Notes: generated by a model from the letters alone, not told the origin. 64,000 bases of DNA from Flavobacterium psychroterrae (GCF_018380615.1 NZ_JAGYVZ010000006.1:1-64000); one strand, 5' to 3'. Positions 9,894 to 18,161 are shown, counted from the first letter of the stretch. Numbers and translations: made by a program.

Positions 9894-11540
9894 ATGAGTA
9901 TTACAAGAATTATTGGCGGATCACTCACAAAGACAGCCACAGGAAATATAATTATGCACGCAAATAAGGGCGACCTTACTATTATTGCAGCAAAACATAA
10001 TAATCAGTATGGCAAAGAAAACATGTTTTATCATGATTACGACCCCTTACATCCTGCTGATTCATTAGCAACTGAAATAAGCATTACGTTAAATATTTTC
10101 TTTGACGGAACACAAAACAATAAAACCAATACCGAAGAAGGCAAAGATCATGAAGCATCCAATCACAAAGATGACAGCTATACTAGTGACTACAGTAATA
10201 TAGCTCGTGGTTACGATTCGATAGATGCCACGGTAACCAACCAAATTTCAGTTTATGTAGAAGGAATTGCGACCGCGGATTTAGAAAAAGATGATATCCT
10301 GCCGGATGTCGCATTAGGAATGGGAAGCCGCGGTATTGTTGCTAAAGTGACTAAAGCCTGTATCGAAGCAGGGAAAAAAGTTGGACAAGATGAATACAAA
10401 AATAAAAAAATTGATGTGTTAAAAGTAAATGTATTTGGTTTTAGCCGTGGTGCCGCCGCGGCAAGGCATTTTTTGTATATTGCAAACAGTACATGTAAGT
10501 TGCAATTAATAGATAGGGAATATGCCCATGCAGTTCCGCCTATTGGAAGCGATACGAAAACACAATATATAAAAATTAAAAGAGACGAACCTCTTATAAA
10601 TAAACACGGATATTTTGCTGCATGTCTTTTAGACAATGAGGTAAAACCTGAAAAAATCCATTTTAATTTTGTGGGTTTATACGATACAGTTGCTTCACAT
10701 GGAGCTTATCACGGCAACGATGTAAGTGATTTAAATCTGGATGCTGTAGAAAAAGCTCATTTTGTTTTTCAGCTTTCATCTGATGATGAATATCGTGAAA
10801 ATTTTGACCTTACAGATATTACCAGTGCAGGTATTAATGGGCTCGAATATACACTTCCCGGCGTTCATTCAGATATTGGTGGTTCTTATAAAGATCGGGC
10901 TTTTGAAAGAGCTGTTTTATATTATAAAAAAGAATCCCTATACAATGATATGAGGTATAATGCTAAAGAAGAAACAGCTAAATTCAAAGAAATTGTTATA
11001 AGAGAAGGTTGGTACAAAGATTATCAGCTTGACGCAGGACTATTTCCGGAATCATTTATTGATCCGGAAAGGAAAAAAGAAAAATTTGAAAATATGGAAA
11101 ACACATTTTATACCGTAATAGGAACACGTAAAATGCGAAATACCTATGATAAAATACCTCTTAAAAAAATGTTTTTTTACTCTGAGCAATTTGGGGTTTG
11201 TTATAATGATAGTAAAATCAAGAAACTACACGAACTTGAAGACCCTTTTTTACAAAAAGTATACAATCAATTATTAAATTATATGGTAGCGTGCAATGAT
11301 TTGCGTAACAAATACGTAAGAGAAAAATCGCAGGACGCTACAAAATATTTAACCGAATTGCGCCAAATGTCATACTTGGACTATATAGATCCCGAAGATT
11401 TAAAAACTTTGCGCAATGAATATTTGCACTGGTCCGTAAAAGCCAATGAATTTGGATTGGAAAGGCGTGAAAGTCAGGCGCCATCAAAAGAAGGCGCCTT
11501 AGAGCATCAATATAGAAAAAGAGAAATTCATCATGGCTAA
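9894..11540 (+). CDS. Tle1-like T6SS lipase effector (DUF2235 alpha/beta hydrolase), 548 aa
   Basis: The protein is probably a phospholipase injected into rival cells. The nucleophile elbow GFSRG is at 182-186 (Ser184). The other two triad members are likely Asp264 in GLYDTVAS and His325 in LPGVHSDIGG, a motif typical of DUF2235. The domain opens with IFFDGTQNN at about residue 67. Residues 1-35 (GGSLTKTATGNIIMHANKGD) look like VgrG needle repeats and may be a docking segment. No signal peptide is present, as expected for a T6SS cargo. It overlaps the first immunity gene by 8 bases. Confidence 0.85.
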   Translation: MSITRIIGGSLTKTATGNIIMHANKGDLTIIAAKHNNQYGKENMFYHDYDPLHPADSLATEISITLNIFFDGTQNNKTNTEEGKDHEASNHKDDSYTSDYSNIARGYDSIDATVTNQISVYVEGIATADLEKDDILPDVALGMGSRGIVAKVTKACIEAGKKVGQDEYKNKKIDVLKVNVFGFSRGAAAARHFLYIANSTCKLQLIDREYAHAVPPIGSDTKTQYIKIKRDEPLINKHGYFAACLLDNEVKPEKIHFNFVGLYDTVASHGAYHGNDVSDLNLDAVEKAHFVFQLSSDDEYRENFDLTDITSAGINGLEYTLPGVHSDIGGSYKDRAFERAVLYYKKESLYNDMRYNAKEETAKFKEIVIREGWYKDYQLDAGLFPESFIDPERKKEKFENMENTFYTVIGTRKMRNTYDKIPLKKMFFYSEQFGVCYNDSKIKKLHELEDPFLQKVYNQLLNYMVACNDLRNKYVREKSQDATKYLTELRQMSYLDYIDPEDLKTLRNEYLHWSVKANEFGLERRESQAPSKEGALEHQYRKREIHHG

Positions 11541-12591
11541 GACAAAAAACACACTATTGTATCATACTTTATTAATTATTTTATTCACCCCTGTAATAAG
11601 CTGTCAAATGAAAAAAGAACTGCCTGAATTTCATGTAGAAATGTCGCATCCTGAAAATAAATATTTAATAGAACCTATTTATGATAAGATTAAAACACTA
11701 GAGGGAGTCAGGGCATCATTTCCCTACGGAGGCTCTTCTGGAGGATGGGGAAGTTCTCGTAAATCGTGGACAGAACAGCATGGTACACCTATAGGAGCTG
11801 ATATTACGTATTATTCAGGTTACGAAGATACATTTTACCATTTAAATGTTGATTTCCCAATTGATACGATACAAGACTGGACAAAAAGATTTTATCCAAG
11901 CTCAGAAGTTGAGGAAAACAATGATGAATTACAAGAATATATTTATGATAGAAAACCTGCCCAAAGACGAACTTACATAGAATTTAGAGATCTTGTTTTT
12001 GGTTTTGCGCCAAAAGGAATGGTTGTGGTTTGGGTCCGATATGGCGGAACTCAAAAAGAACTAGGTCGTTATCAGGCTGAAGTAGTGGAAGATGATCAGG
12101 CATTAGAGGCAAAACTTTTTGCATCATGGTCTATGAGACGAAAAGAAGTTAGGGAAATGTCTTTAATTCCAGATGCAAGTCCTGAAAAATGGGATAATTA
12201 TCGTATCAAATATTTTTGGAAGCCCATAATTACTTCTGAGAATTCTAATTTCAGGCTCTTTTGGGTCTTAACAGAATATTTCAATGCAGAATATGAAAAT
12301 AAACTTCGTCCGATGCTATTACATCCTAAAAATGAAAAAAGAGCCATTCCAAGTCTTATTACCTTTTTTTGGGAAACGGGCAAAGGAGAAAAATTTGAAG
12401 GCAGAGCTTTTTTTAATTGGGAAAAAACAAACGAACAATTCAAAAATAGAGATAACGGCGATAATGAAATTCAAATAAAAGTTACTGCTGATAATACAGA
12501 TTTTGAGGTTTTATTAAACGGAAGATCTTTAGAAACAGTTAATAAAAGAGTTTTTAAGACTGATCGAGAATTTAAAGAATCTTATAAATAG
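11533..12591 (+). CDS. DUF2931-type lipoprotein, probable lipase immunity protein, copy 1, 352 aa
   Basis: DUF2931 proteins are periplasmic lipoproteins often found beside Tle lipases as immunity proteins (Tli). A lipoprotein signal peptide ends in VISC with Cys24. The centre has FGFAPKGMVVVWVRYGG, matching the DUF2931 PxGxVVVW pattern, and GGWGSSR earlier. The start overlaps the effector stop by 8 bases, a tight effector-immunity arrangement. The last ~155 residues are almost identical to the next gene. Its function as inhibitor of the adjacent lipase is inferred from position and family. Confidence 0.8.
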   Translation: MAKTKNTLLYHTLLIILFTPVISCQMKKELPEFHVEMSHPENKYLIEPIYDKIKTLEGVRASFPYGGSSGGWGSSRKSWTEQHGTPIGADITYYSGYEDTFYHLNVDFPIDTIQDWTKRFYPSSEVEENNDELQEYIYDRKPAQRRTYIEFRDLVFGFAPKGMVVVWVRYGGTQKELGRYQAEVVEDDQALEAKLFASWSMRRKEVREMSLIPDASPEKWDNYRIKYFWKPIITSENSNFRLFWVLTEYFNAEYENKLRPMLLHPKNEKRAIPSLITFFWETGKGEKFEGRAFFNWEKTNEQFKNRDNGDNEIQIKVTADNTDFEVLLNGRSLETVNKRVFKTDREFKESYK

Positions 12592-12626
12592 TGGATTGTG
12601 AAATTGACAAAAATGATAACTACAAT

Positions 12627-13685
12627 ATGCGTAAAATAAAAAATTTGATATCATATTGTAGTTTATTAATTGTTGTTTCTACCCAATTAATAAGCTGTCA
12701 AATGAAAAAAGAACTGCCTGAGTTTCATGTAGAAATGTCACATCCTGAAAACAAATATAGAATTGAACCTGTTTATGATAAGATCAAAACACTAGAGGGA
12801 GTCAGGGCATCATTTCCCTACGGAGGCTCTTCTGGAGGATGGGGCGAATCTCGCAAATTATGGACAGAACAACACGGTACCCCTATAGGAGCTGATATTA
12901 CATATTATGCCGGTTACGAAGATGCTTTTTATCATTTAAATGTTGATTTTCCAATTGATACTATAACAGACCTGACAAAAAGATTTTATCCCAACTCAGA
13001 ATCAGAAGAAAATCATGATGAGTTACAAGAGTATATTTATGACAGAAGACCTGGTCAGGAAAATACTTATGATGAATTTAGCGATCTTGTTTTTGGCTTT
13101 GCACCAAAAGGGATGGTTGTGGTTTGGTTGCGCTTTAGCGGGAATCAAAAAGAGTTAGGTCGTTATCAGGCTGAATTAGTTGAAGATGATCAGGCATTAG
13201 AGGCAAAACTTTTTGCATCATGGTCTATGAGACGAAAAGAAGTTAGAGAAATATCTTTAATCCCAGATGCAAGTCCTGAAAAATGGGATAATTATCGTAT
13301 CAAATATTTTTGGAAGCCCATAATTACTTCTGAGAATTCTAATTTCAGGCTCTTTTGGGTCTTGACAGAATATTTCAACGCAGAATATGAAAATAAACTG
13401 CGTCCGATGCTATTACATCCTAAAAATGAGAAAAGAGCCATTCCAAGTCTTATTACCTTTTTTTGGGAAACGGGCAAAGGAGAAAAATTTGAAGGCAGAG
13501 CTTTTTTTAATTGGGAAAAAACAAACGAACAATTCAAAAATGGAGATAACAGCGATAATGAAATTCAAATAAAAGTTACTGCCGACAATGGAGATTTTGA
13601 GGTTTTATTAAACGGAAGATCTTTAGAAACAGTTAATAAAAGAGTTTTTAAAACTGATAGAGAATTTAAAGAATCTTATAAATAG
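12627..13685 (+). CDS. DUF2931-type lipoprotein, probable lipase immunity protein, copy 2, 352 aa
   Basis: This is a paralogue of the preceding gene with the same length. I start it at the ATG at 12627 rather than the in-frame GTG at 12591, because MRKIKNLISYCSLLIVVSTQ then begins a normal lipoprotein signal ending LISC. The signal peptide differs from copy 1, the middle differs at scattered sites (for example NQKELGRYQAELVE), and the C-terminal part is nearly identical at both protein and DNA level. Such a mosaic suggests recent duplication with gene conversion. A second variant may widen protection to related effectors. Confidence 0.78.
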   Translation: MRKIKNLISYCSLLIVVSTQLISCQMKKELPEFHVEMSHPENKYRIEPVYDKIKTLEGVRASFPYGGSSGGWGESRKLWTEQHGTPIGADITYYAGYEDAFYHLNVDFPIDTITDLTKRFYPNSESEENHDELQEYIYDRRPGQENTYDEFSDLVFGFAPKGMVVVWLRFSGNQKELGRYQAELVEDDQALEAKLFASWSMRRKEVREISLIPDASPEKWDNYRIKYFWKPIITSENSNFRLFWVLTEYFNAEYENKLRPMLLHPKNEKRAIPSLITFFWETGKGEKFEGRAFFNWEKTNEQFKNGDNSDNEIQIKVTADNGDFEVLLNGRSLETVNKRVFKTDREFKESYK

Positions 13686-13800
13686 TGGATTTAAAATCTG
13701 GCAAAATAGAGAAATGCAAGGACTATATTGTAAATCTGATTTTACCAAAAGAGATCTTTTAAAGATTGATGAATATGGATTTAAGATAAATAAAGATAAA

Positions 13801-14469
13801 ATGAAAATTATAAGTGTAGTGTTTGTAACACTGTTATGCATGTCATGCTATAAAACAGATAAAATAAATCATTATTTAAATAAAATTATAAGCCCAGAAG
13901 AATTATTAAATAATGGCTTTTATAAATATTCGTACATAAATACAATTGACGATGATGATAAAATTAATGATACTATAAAGTCAATAATAAAATATGAAAT
14001 GTACTCGAATGTAAAACCAGAAAAAGATGAAGATGGAAAACTATATCCGATGTCTTTATTTAATAATAAAAAACAAGATTCTATTGCTGTAAATAAAAGG
14101 GATAACTATATAAAAAATGATTTAAACAATAGAATTATAACATACATATATAGGGATAATAAAATTTTCTTAAAAAGCATTATTGTAAATTCTATTGATA
14201 AAAAAGAAAAAATTGTTGATTTAACAAGTGAAGAAAAAATCATAAATTATTATGATAGTTTAAAAATACCTATAAAATTAATATTTGAAGGAAAAAAAAG
14301 CACCAAAAATCACCATACATTATTTTTAATTAATAATTATAAAACCAGAATTTACTATTATAATCAAGGTTATGAAATGCTTACTAATTATAGTGACGCA
14401 TGGATGCCTTTTTGGAATATCACAGAAGAATGGTACGGTTACAGGAAATTGTATCAGTATTCAGAGTAA
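13801..14469 (+). CDS. AT-rich orphan lipoprotein, 222 aa
   Basis: I do not recognise it. The ATG at 13801 is chosen because MKIISVVFVTLLCMSC is a compact lipoprotein signal; an upstream in-frame ATG at 13714 would add 29 residues with no signal character. The protein is rich in Asn, Lys, Ile and Tyr and markedly more AT-rich than its neighbours, a sign of recent acquisition. It follows the two immunity lipoproteins on the same strand with a 115-base gap. It could be an immunity protein from a different effector, or unrelated cargo. Confidence 0.6.
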   Translation: MKIISVVFVTLLCMSCYKTDKINHYLNKIISPEELLNNGFYKYSYINTIDDDDKINDTIKSIIKYEMYSNVKPEKDEDGKLYPMSLFNNKKQDSIAVNKRDNYIKNDLNNRIITYIYRDNKIFLKSIIVNSIDKKEKIVDLTSEEKIINYYDSLKIPIKLIFEGKKSTKNHHTLFLINNYKTRIYYYNQGYEMLTNYSDAWMPFWNITEEWYGYRKLYQYSE

Positions 14470-14541
14470 CTTATAGATTTATTTGTATTTAAATTCAAGA
14501 CTTATGGAACCTACGCAAGACAATCAAAATAATATCTCCCA

Positions 14542-14627
14542 GCTGGCGCGAGCGTCCCGCTCGTGAACGCAAAGATATAACAGAATTGAAATCCGTTGAT
14601 GCCCACGAGCGGGACGCTCGCGCCAGC
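14542..14627. repeat. REP-like GC-rich inverted repeat
   Basis: A perfect 24-bp arm at 14542-14565 (starting GCTGGCGCGAGCG) is repeated inverted at 14604-14627 around a 38-base loop. The arms are far richer in GC than the surrounding DNA. It sits between convergent genes and resembles REP-type elements moved by RAYT transposases, though none is in the window. It may also stop transcription from both sides. Confidence 0.75.
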
Positions 14628-14678
14628 AGATGAAAAATAGTTCAAAAACTAAAGAAAAACTTTCAATTATAGAATACT

Positions 14679-15002
14679 TTAAAATTCCCCAACCAAAACC
14701 TCATTAATTTCCGCAATCAATTCAAATTCATCCAAAGGAAACATTTCCAAAACCATTTCTAAAATAAGAGGTACGTTAATAAGCGAATATTTAATTGTAG
14801 TTGAAGGTTGATGCGCTTCCTGTTCTAATGCTATAATACATAGTTTTATGATTTCGGTAATCGTGCAGCCAAGTTCATAATAATTGAGCATATTAATTTG
14901 GGCGGTATGATTTCCTGTTTTATCGGTGGACGGAGTTAAAGTATTACAATATTTGGCAGTTAATTGTCTAAGATTTTCTAATTTAGTTTCGGCTGTTTTC
15001 AT
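14679..15002 (-). CDS. Hypothetical protein, 107 aa
   Basis: I do not recognise the family. The protein has no signal peptide or membrane segment and appears mostly helical, with an acidic C-terminus (MFPLDEFELIAEINEVLVG). A segment TITEIIKLCIIALEQE suggests an amphipathic helix. It is divergent from the XRE regulator, sharing a 195-base upstream region, so it may be a target of that regulator. It lies at the distal edge of the T6SS effector island. Confidence 0.6.
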   Translation of the reverse strand: MKTAETKLENLRQLTAKYCNTLTPSTDKTGNHTAQINMLNYYELGCTITEIIKLCIIALEQEAHQPSTTIKYSLINVPLILEMVLEMFPLDEFELIAEINEVLVGEF

Positions 15003-15197
15003 GATGTATGGTTTATATTAATTAATTTAGAATTTCGTTTTTTGATTATATATTATAAGTAAAATCTTATATTTGTTTGACTCGGCGAAGAAAGAAATTG
15101 ATTGTATTGTACCAAACCTATTTGGATGGTATGCGAACAGTGTAAATAAGTTTTTTACCAGTTGAGGTTTATCACACTTAATTATTATCTTTGAATT

Positions 15198-15608
15198 ATG
15201 AGCACACTAACAAAACCAAATCATATAGGGCGACAAATAAGCCGTATTCGTGAACTTCGTGATATGAAACAGGAAGCTTTGGCGCAGGCTTTGGGAATAA
15301 GCCAACAAACAATATCGGCTATTGAAAACAGCGAAACTATCGAAGAAGAAAGACTTAGCGAAGTCGCAAAAGCACTTGGTGTAACAGTGGAAGCCATTAA
15401 GAATTTTTCAGAAGAAGGCATGATTAATTACTTTAATACTTTTAATGATTCAGGTAATAATAATTTTGGCGATTATAATGCCTGTACTTTTAATCCATTA
15501 GATAAATTGATGGAAACTGTAGATAAAAATGAAAAACTGTACGAGCGTTTGCTAAAAGCGGAACAAGATAAAAGCGAATATTTAGAAAAATTACTGGCAG
15601 GGAAATAA
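15198..15608 (+). CDS. XRE-family helix-turn-helix regulator, 136 aa
   Basis: Residues about 10-68 form a Cro/C1-type DNA-binding domain: IGRQISRIRELRDMKQEALA, then ALGISQQTISAIENSETI and LSEVAKALGVTVEAIKNF. The C-terminal half (from about 75) is short, Asn-rich and then a charged coiled-coil-like helix (DKNEKLYERLLKAEQDKSEY), likely for dimerisation. It lies divergent from the unknown gene 14679-15002 and has a terminator at 15632-15661. It probably acts locally, but its target is unknown. Confidence 0.85.
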   Translation: MSTLTKPNHIGRQISRIRELRDMKQEALAQALGISQQTISAIENSETIEEERLSEVAKALGVTVEAIKNFSEEGMINYFNTFNDSGNNNFGDYNACTFNPLDKLMETVDKNEKLYERLLKAEQDKSEYLEKLLAGK

Positions 15609-15631
15609 TATTTCTTAAACAGTTTATTCAT

Positions 15632-15665
15632 AAAAAGCATCAGCTACGGTTGATGCTTTTCTATT
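15632..15665 (+). terminator. Terminator after the XRE regulator
   Basis: AAAAGCATCA pairs with TGATGCTTTT around a short loop (15633-15660). It is followed by a weak T-rich tail. Its stem shares the GCATCAGC core with the next terminator at 16332-16372. Confidence 0.7.
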
Positions 15666-15726
15666 TTAATACAAATCTTTCAGAGTATTTTTTATAGTAT
15701 ATTTAAAAACAAATCTTAACATTATA

Positions 15727-16329
15727 ATGAAAATTGTATTAGAAAATAAAGGAATCAAAACAGATACTTTTTATGTACCGCCTTTTGTTTTATATGAAGG
15801 CGAAGTTGTTGTTGTGTATTTATCTGGAGGAGGTCACTGCTATGATACTGAAATGTTTCTAAAGGATATTTTTTGTGGTAATACAAAACATAAAAATGTA
15901 ATCGTAAATAAAAAGATGACATTTATTGATTATTTTAGAGAGTCGAACTTTAGAGATATTTTTTTTCCTTCAAGAGTTAACAGATACATTAAAAAAGACG
16001 CAGATCTCACCAATCCTTTTCTTGTAAAATTGTTTGGAGAGAAATATGTTACCAGGAAAACTAAAATGAATAAATTAGGAGGAACACAGCGAAAGCTCAT
16101 AAGATTATATGTAGCTTTTTCAAAAACAAAAGATATAATATTTGATTTAGCAGGATTGGATCCTCAAGGAGCTGAGCTTACATTTAAAATGGTAAAAGAA
16201 GTGGTAAAGAATGGAGGTTCGGCAATTTTATTGGATAATTTTCCTGATATGAAAGAACATGCATCAAAATACATTGATTTAGAATGGAATGATGGGAATG
16301 TTCGACCTAAAAAAGATTTTAAATTTTAA
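15727..16329 (+). CDS. Degenerate ABC-ATPase-like protein, 200 aa
   Basis: The overall order is that of an ABC ATP-binding domain. There is a strand LYEGEVVVVYLSGGG where the Walker A loop should be, NKLGGTQRKLIRL at 115-127 in place of LSGGQ, and DIIFDLAGLDPQGAE at 136-150 in place of Walker B plus D-loop. Key residues are missing: no GK[ST] in the P-loop (GGGHCYDT at 34-41), no catalytic Glu after the Walker B Asp, and no switch His near 170. It is short, and no permease is nearby. It may bind a ligand without hydrolysis or act as a regulator. Function unknown. Confidence 0.6.
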   Translation: MKIVLENKGIKTDTFYVPPFVLYEGEVVVVYLSGGGHCYDTEMFLKDIFCGNTKHKNVIVNKKMTFIDYFRESNFRDIFFPSRVNRYIKKDADLTNPFLVKLFGEKYVTRKTKMNKLGGTQRKLIRLYVAFSKTKDIIFDLAGLDPQGAELTFKMVKEVVKNGGSAILLDNFPDMKEHASKYIDLEWNDGNVRPKKDFKF

Positions 16330-16331
16330 CT

Positions 16332-16372
16332 AAAAAAAAGCATCAGCGGGCTTGCTGATGCTTTAATTTTTT
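16332..16372. terminator. Bidirectional terminator
   Basis: An 11-bp stem AAAGCATCAGC (16337-16347) pairs with 16354-16364. A-rich on the left and T-rich on the right, it can serve both the ABC-like gene and the convergent small secreted gene 16392-16778. Confidence 0.8.
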
Positions 16373-16391
16373 TGGGCAAAAAAGGTGAAGA

Positions 16392-16778
16392 TTAACGGCG
16401 AAAGGTAGGGCTTTCGTTTACTGATTCGTCCAGCTTCACAATTTTTGTTTTTTTAGCAGAAACCGTAATTTCGTGTTTCGCAACTTTACCTTCTTCTTTT
16501 ACTTCCAGGATATAAGTTCCGGCTGGAAAAGCCTCTAAACTTAAAGTTTTTGAAATCTCTAATTCATCTGCAGCAGATTCTCCTGCATACACTAAATTAT
16601 TGTTTTCGTCATAAATAGAAAAAACTGATTTTTTAACGGTGTTTAAAGTAAAGCTAACTACTTTTCCGTTTCCGGTTTTTATATTCAAAATATAATCACC
16701 TTTCCCATCAATTGCATAAGTAAAGATTGTTGTTAAAAATACGGCAACAACTAAGCCCATTTTGGTAAAATTTGTCAT
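16392..16778 (-). CDS. Small secreted beta-sandwich protein, paralogue A, 128 aa
   Basis: A signal peptide of about 22 residues ending in TYA is followed by IDGKGDYILNIKTGNGKVV. The mature part (SFTLNTVKKSVFSIYDENNN, then SLEAFPAGTYILEVKEEG) resembles the stand-alone beta-sandwich of T9SS type A C-terminal domains or DUF3244, with the hallmark PAGTY turn. There is no passenger domain. It is the most diverged of three paralogues in this area (with 17154-17561 and 18268-18687) and lacks their conserved upstream block. The role is unknown; export to the periplasm or surface is inferred. Confidence 0.7.
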   Translation of the reverse strand: MTNFTKMGLVVAVFLTTIFTYAIDGKGDYILNIKTGNGKVVSFTLNTVKKSVFSIYDENNNLVYAGESAADELEISKTLSLEAFPAGTYILEVKEEGKVAKHEITVSAKKTKIVKLDESVNESPTFRR

Positions 16779-17046
16779 GTTTTTTTTAATTGTTAATTAC
16801 TATTTTGGAACGCCCAAAACTACAAATTGAAATTTAATTTTCTGCAAAAAAATCACTTTTTTATAGATCTAAATTGCTGAATTAAAGATGTTTCTGTGGT
16901 TTATCTGAACTATGTACGTAAATACTGGGCTCTTGGATGTACGAGCATGATATTTTTTTAATGGTTTGTAAACCACCTTTTTATATTTATTAAGAATAGT
17001 TTTCGAAAAATAATTTTACTAAAATTTTTAGGTAAAAATTGGGCAT
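16779..17046. other. Gene-free stretch upstream of paralogue A
   Basis: The sequence is AT-rich with no coding signal and none of the conserved block found upstream of the other two paralogues. I see no clear promoter. Confidence 0.5.
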
Positions 17047-17080
17047 AAAAAAACAGCTCAATAACCACAATGAGCTGTTT
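17047..17080 (-). terminator. Terminator of paralogue B
   Basis: AAACAGCTCA pairs with TGAGCTGTTT (17051-17080) and is followed by a T-run on the minus strand. A near copy ends paralogue C (18162-18196), showing that the terminator was duplicated with the gene. Confidence 0.8.
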
Positions 17081-17153
17081 TCAAAAACGATAAAATCGTT
17101 TTAAAATTTCTAACTATCTAACCTCACTTTTATACTGTATGCAGTATAATTTT

Positions 17154-17561
17154 TTAGCGTACTGCTACGCTTGTATTTTTAGCAGAGTAACCTGCTTTGT
17201 AAGCTGATGAAATTGCTTTTACAGATAATACAGTTACATCATCCGTGACAGTAATTTCATGTCTCACTTTTTTTACATTATCTTCAGCTTCTAGAAAGTA
17301 GGTTCCTGCCGGAAATTCTTCTAAGCTAAAAGTTCTCAAAATTCCCTCTTTACCTGAAGCACTTTCAGAATAAATTAAAGTACCATCTTTATCATAAATA
17401 GCAAGGTTAGCTTTTTGCACTTTATTTAATGCAAATGTTATTAGCTTTCCGTTTGCTTTTAATACATGAAGATTAAAATCTTCATTCCCGTCAATTGCAT
17501 AAGTACTCATTCCTGAAAAAAGCACCGCACATACTAAACTTAATTTTAAAATCTTTTTCAT
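17154..17561 (-). CDS. Small secreted beta-sandwich protein, paralogue B, 135 aa
   Basis: The signal peptide MKKILKLSLVCAVLFSGMST ends near YAIDG. The mature domain contains ITFALNKVQKANLAIYDKDG and FSLEEFPAGTYFLEAED, the same T9SS-tail-like or DUF3244-like fold as paralogue A. It is very close to paralogue C, including DNA upstream and the terminator, so B and C arose by a tandem duplication of roughly 700 bases. The C-terminus is a short Ser/Ala-rich tail (SAKNTSVAVR), which differs from canonical sorting tails. Function unknown. Confidence 0.75.
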   Translation of the reverse strand: MKKILKLSLVCAVLFSGMSTYAIDGNEDFNLHVLKANGKLITFALNKVQKANLAIYDKDGTLIYSESASGKEGILRTFSLEEFPAGTYFLEAEDNVKKVRHEITVTDDVTVLSVKAISSAYKAGYSAKNTSVAVR

Positions 17562-17659
17562 GACCTTGTTTTTTTAAATTAATAGCTCTAATTCTCTGAT
17601 GCTAAATTAGTTCGGATATCTATGTTTTTACACAACTCTGTTTTCCAATTTCGATGCTG

Positions 17660-17745
17660 TATTCTCATTTACGAAACCGTTATAGGTTGATTTTTGAATT
17701 ATATTTACCGTTTTTGTTAATATGGTTGTTATTTTTTAATGTTTT
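17660..17745. promoter_or_regulatory. Decayed copy of the araC promoter block upstream of paralogue B
   Basis: The block starts TTCTCATTTACGAAACCG and runs into TATAGGTT. It aligns over about 80 bases with 18785-18865 and with the araC promoter at 19049-19130. Here the -7 box has become TAATATGG. It lies about 99 bases upstream of the start of paralogue B. Confidence 0.65.
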
Positions 17746-17817
17746 CCTTAAATTAAGATAATGTAAATTTATCTGTATTTCTTACAAAATATGTTTAGAT
17801 AAAAAGTTCAACCGCAA

Positions 17818-18120
17818 AAAATTTACCGCAAAGTGCGCAAAGTTTTTTTTATGAAAGGTTTATTAAAAAGCAAAGTTCGCAAAGCTTTGTGTTGAACTAG
17901 CTTTGCGAACATTGTATTTTTTTGAGGAGTTTTAGCAGGAAATGACTAGGGATTTTATTTTAACATTCTGGTTTTACCGCAAAGTGCGCAAAGTATCTTT
18001 ATGTAAGTTTTATAAAAACACAAAGTTCGCAAAGTTTTGTGTTGAACTAGCTTTGCGAACTTTGTGTTTTTCACTCGTACTGCAAAATAAAATCTTCGCG
18101 CCCTTTGCGGTAAAATCTCA
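17818..18120. repeat. Nested inverted-repeat cluster
   Basis: Two related units occur. In the second, a 21-bp perfect stem (18014-18034 with 18051-18071) sits inside an outer 13-bp stem, TTTTACCGCAAAG at 17972-17984 with its complement at 18103-18115. The first unit (17875-17910) keeps only a 10-bp inner stem, GTTCGCAAAG. The words CCGCAAAGTGCGCAAAG are repeated at 17826 and 17977. This looks like a small non-coding mobile or spacer element, not a gene. Confidence 0.75.
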
Positions 18121-18161
18121 TTTCAAACTGAATAGCCTTTGAGGTTAAAAAAATAAGGCAC

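Noticed and set aside
12591..12626. Upstream GTG start for the second immunity gene
   Set aside because: It would put 12 polar residues before the lipoprotein signal, so the ATG at 12627 is preferred.
17942..18142. Plus-strand frame of 66 residues
   Set aside because: It lies wholly inside the nested inverted-repeat cluster, so it is a by-product of the repeat.
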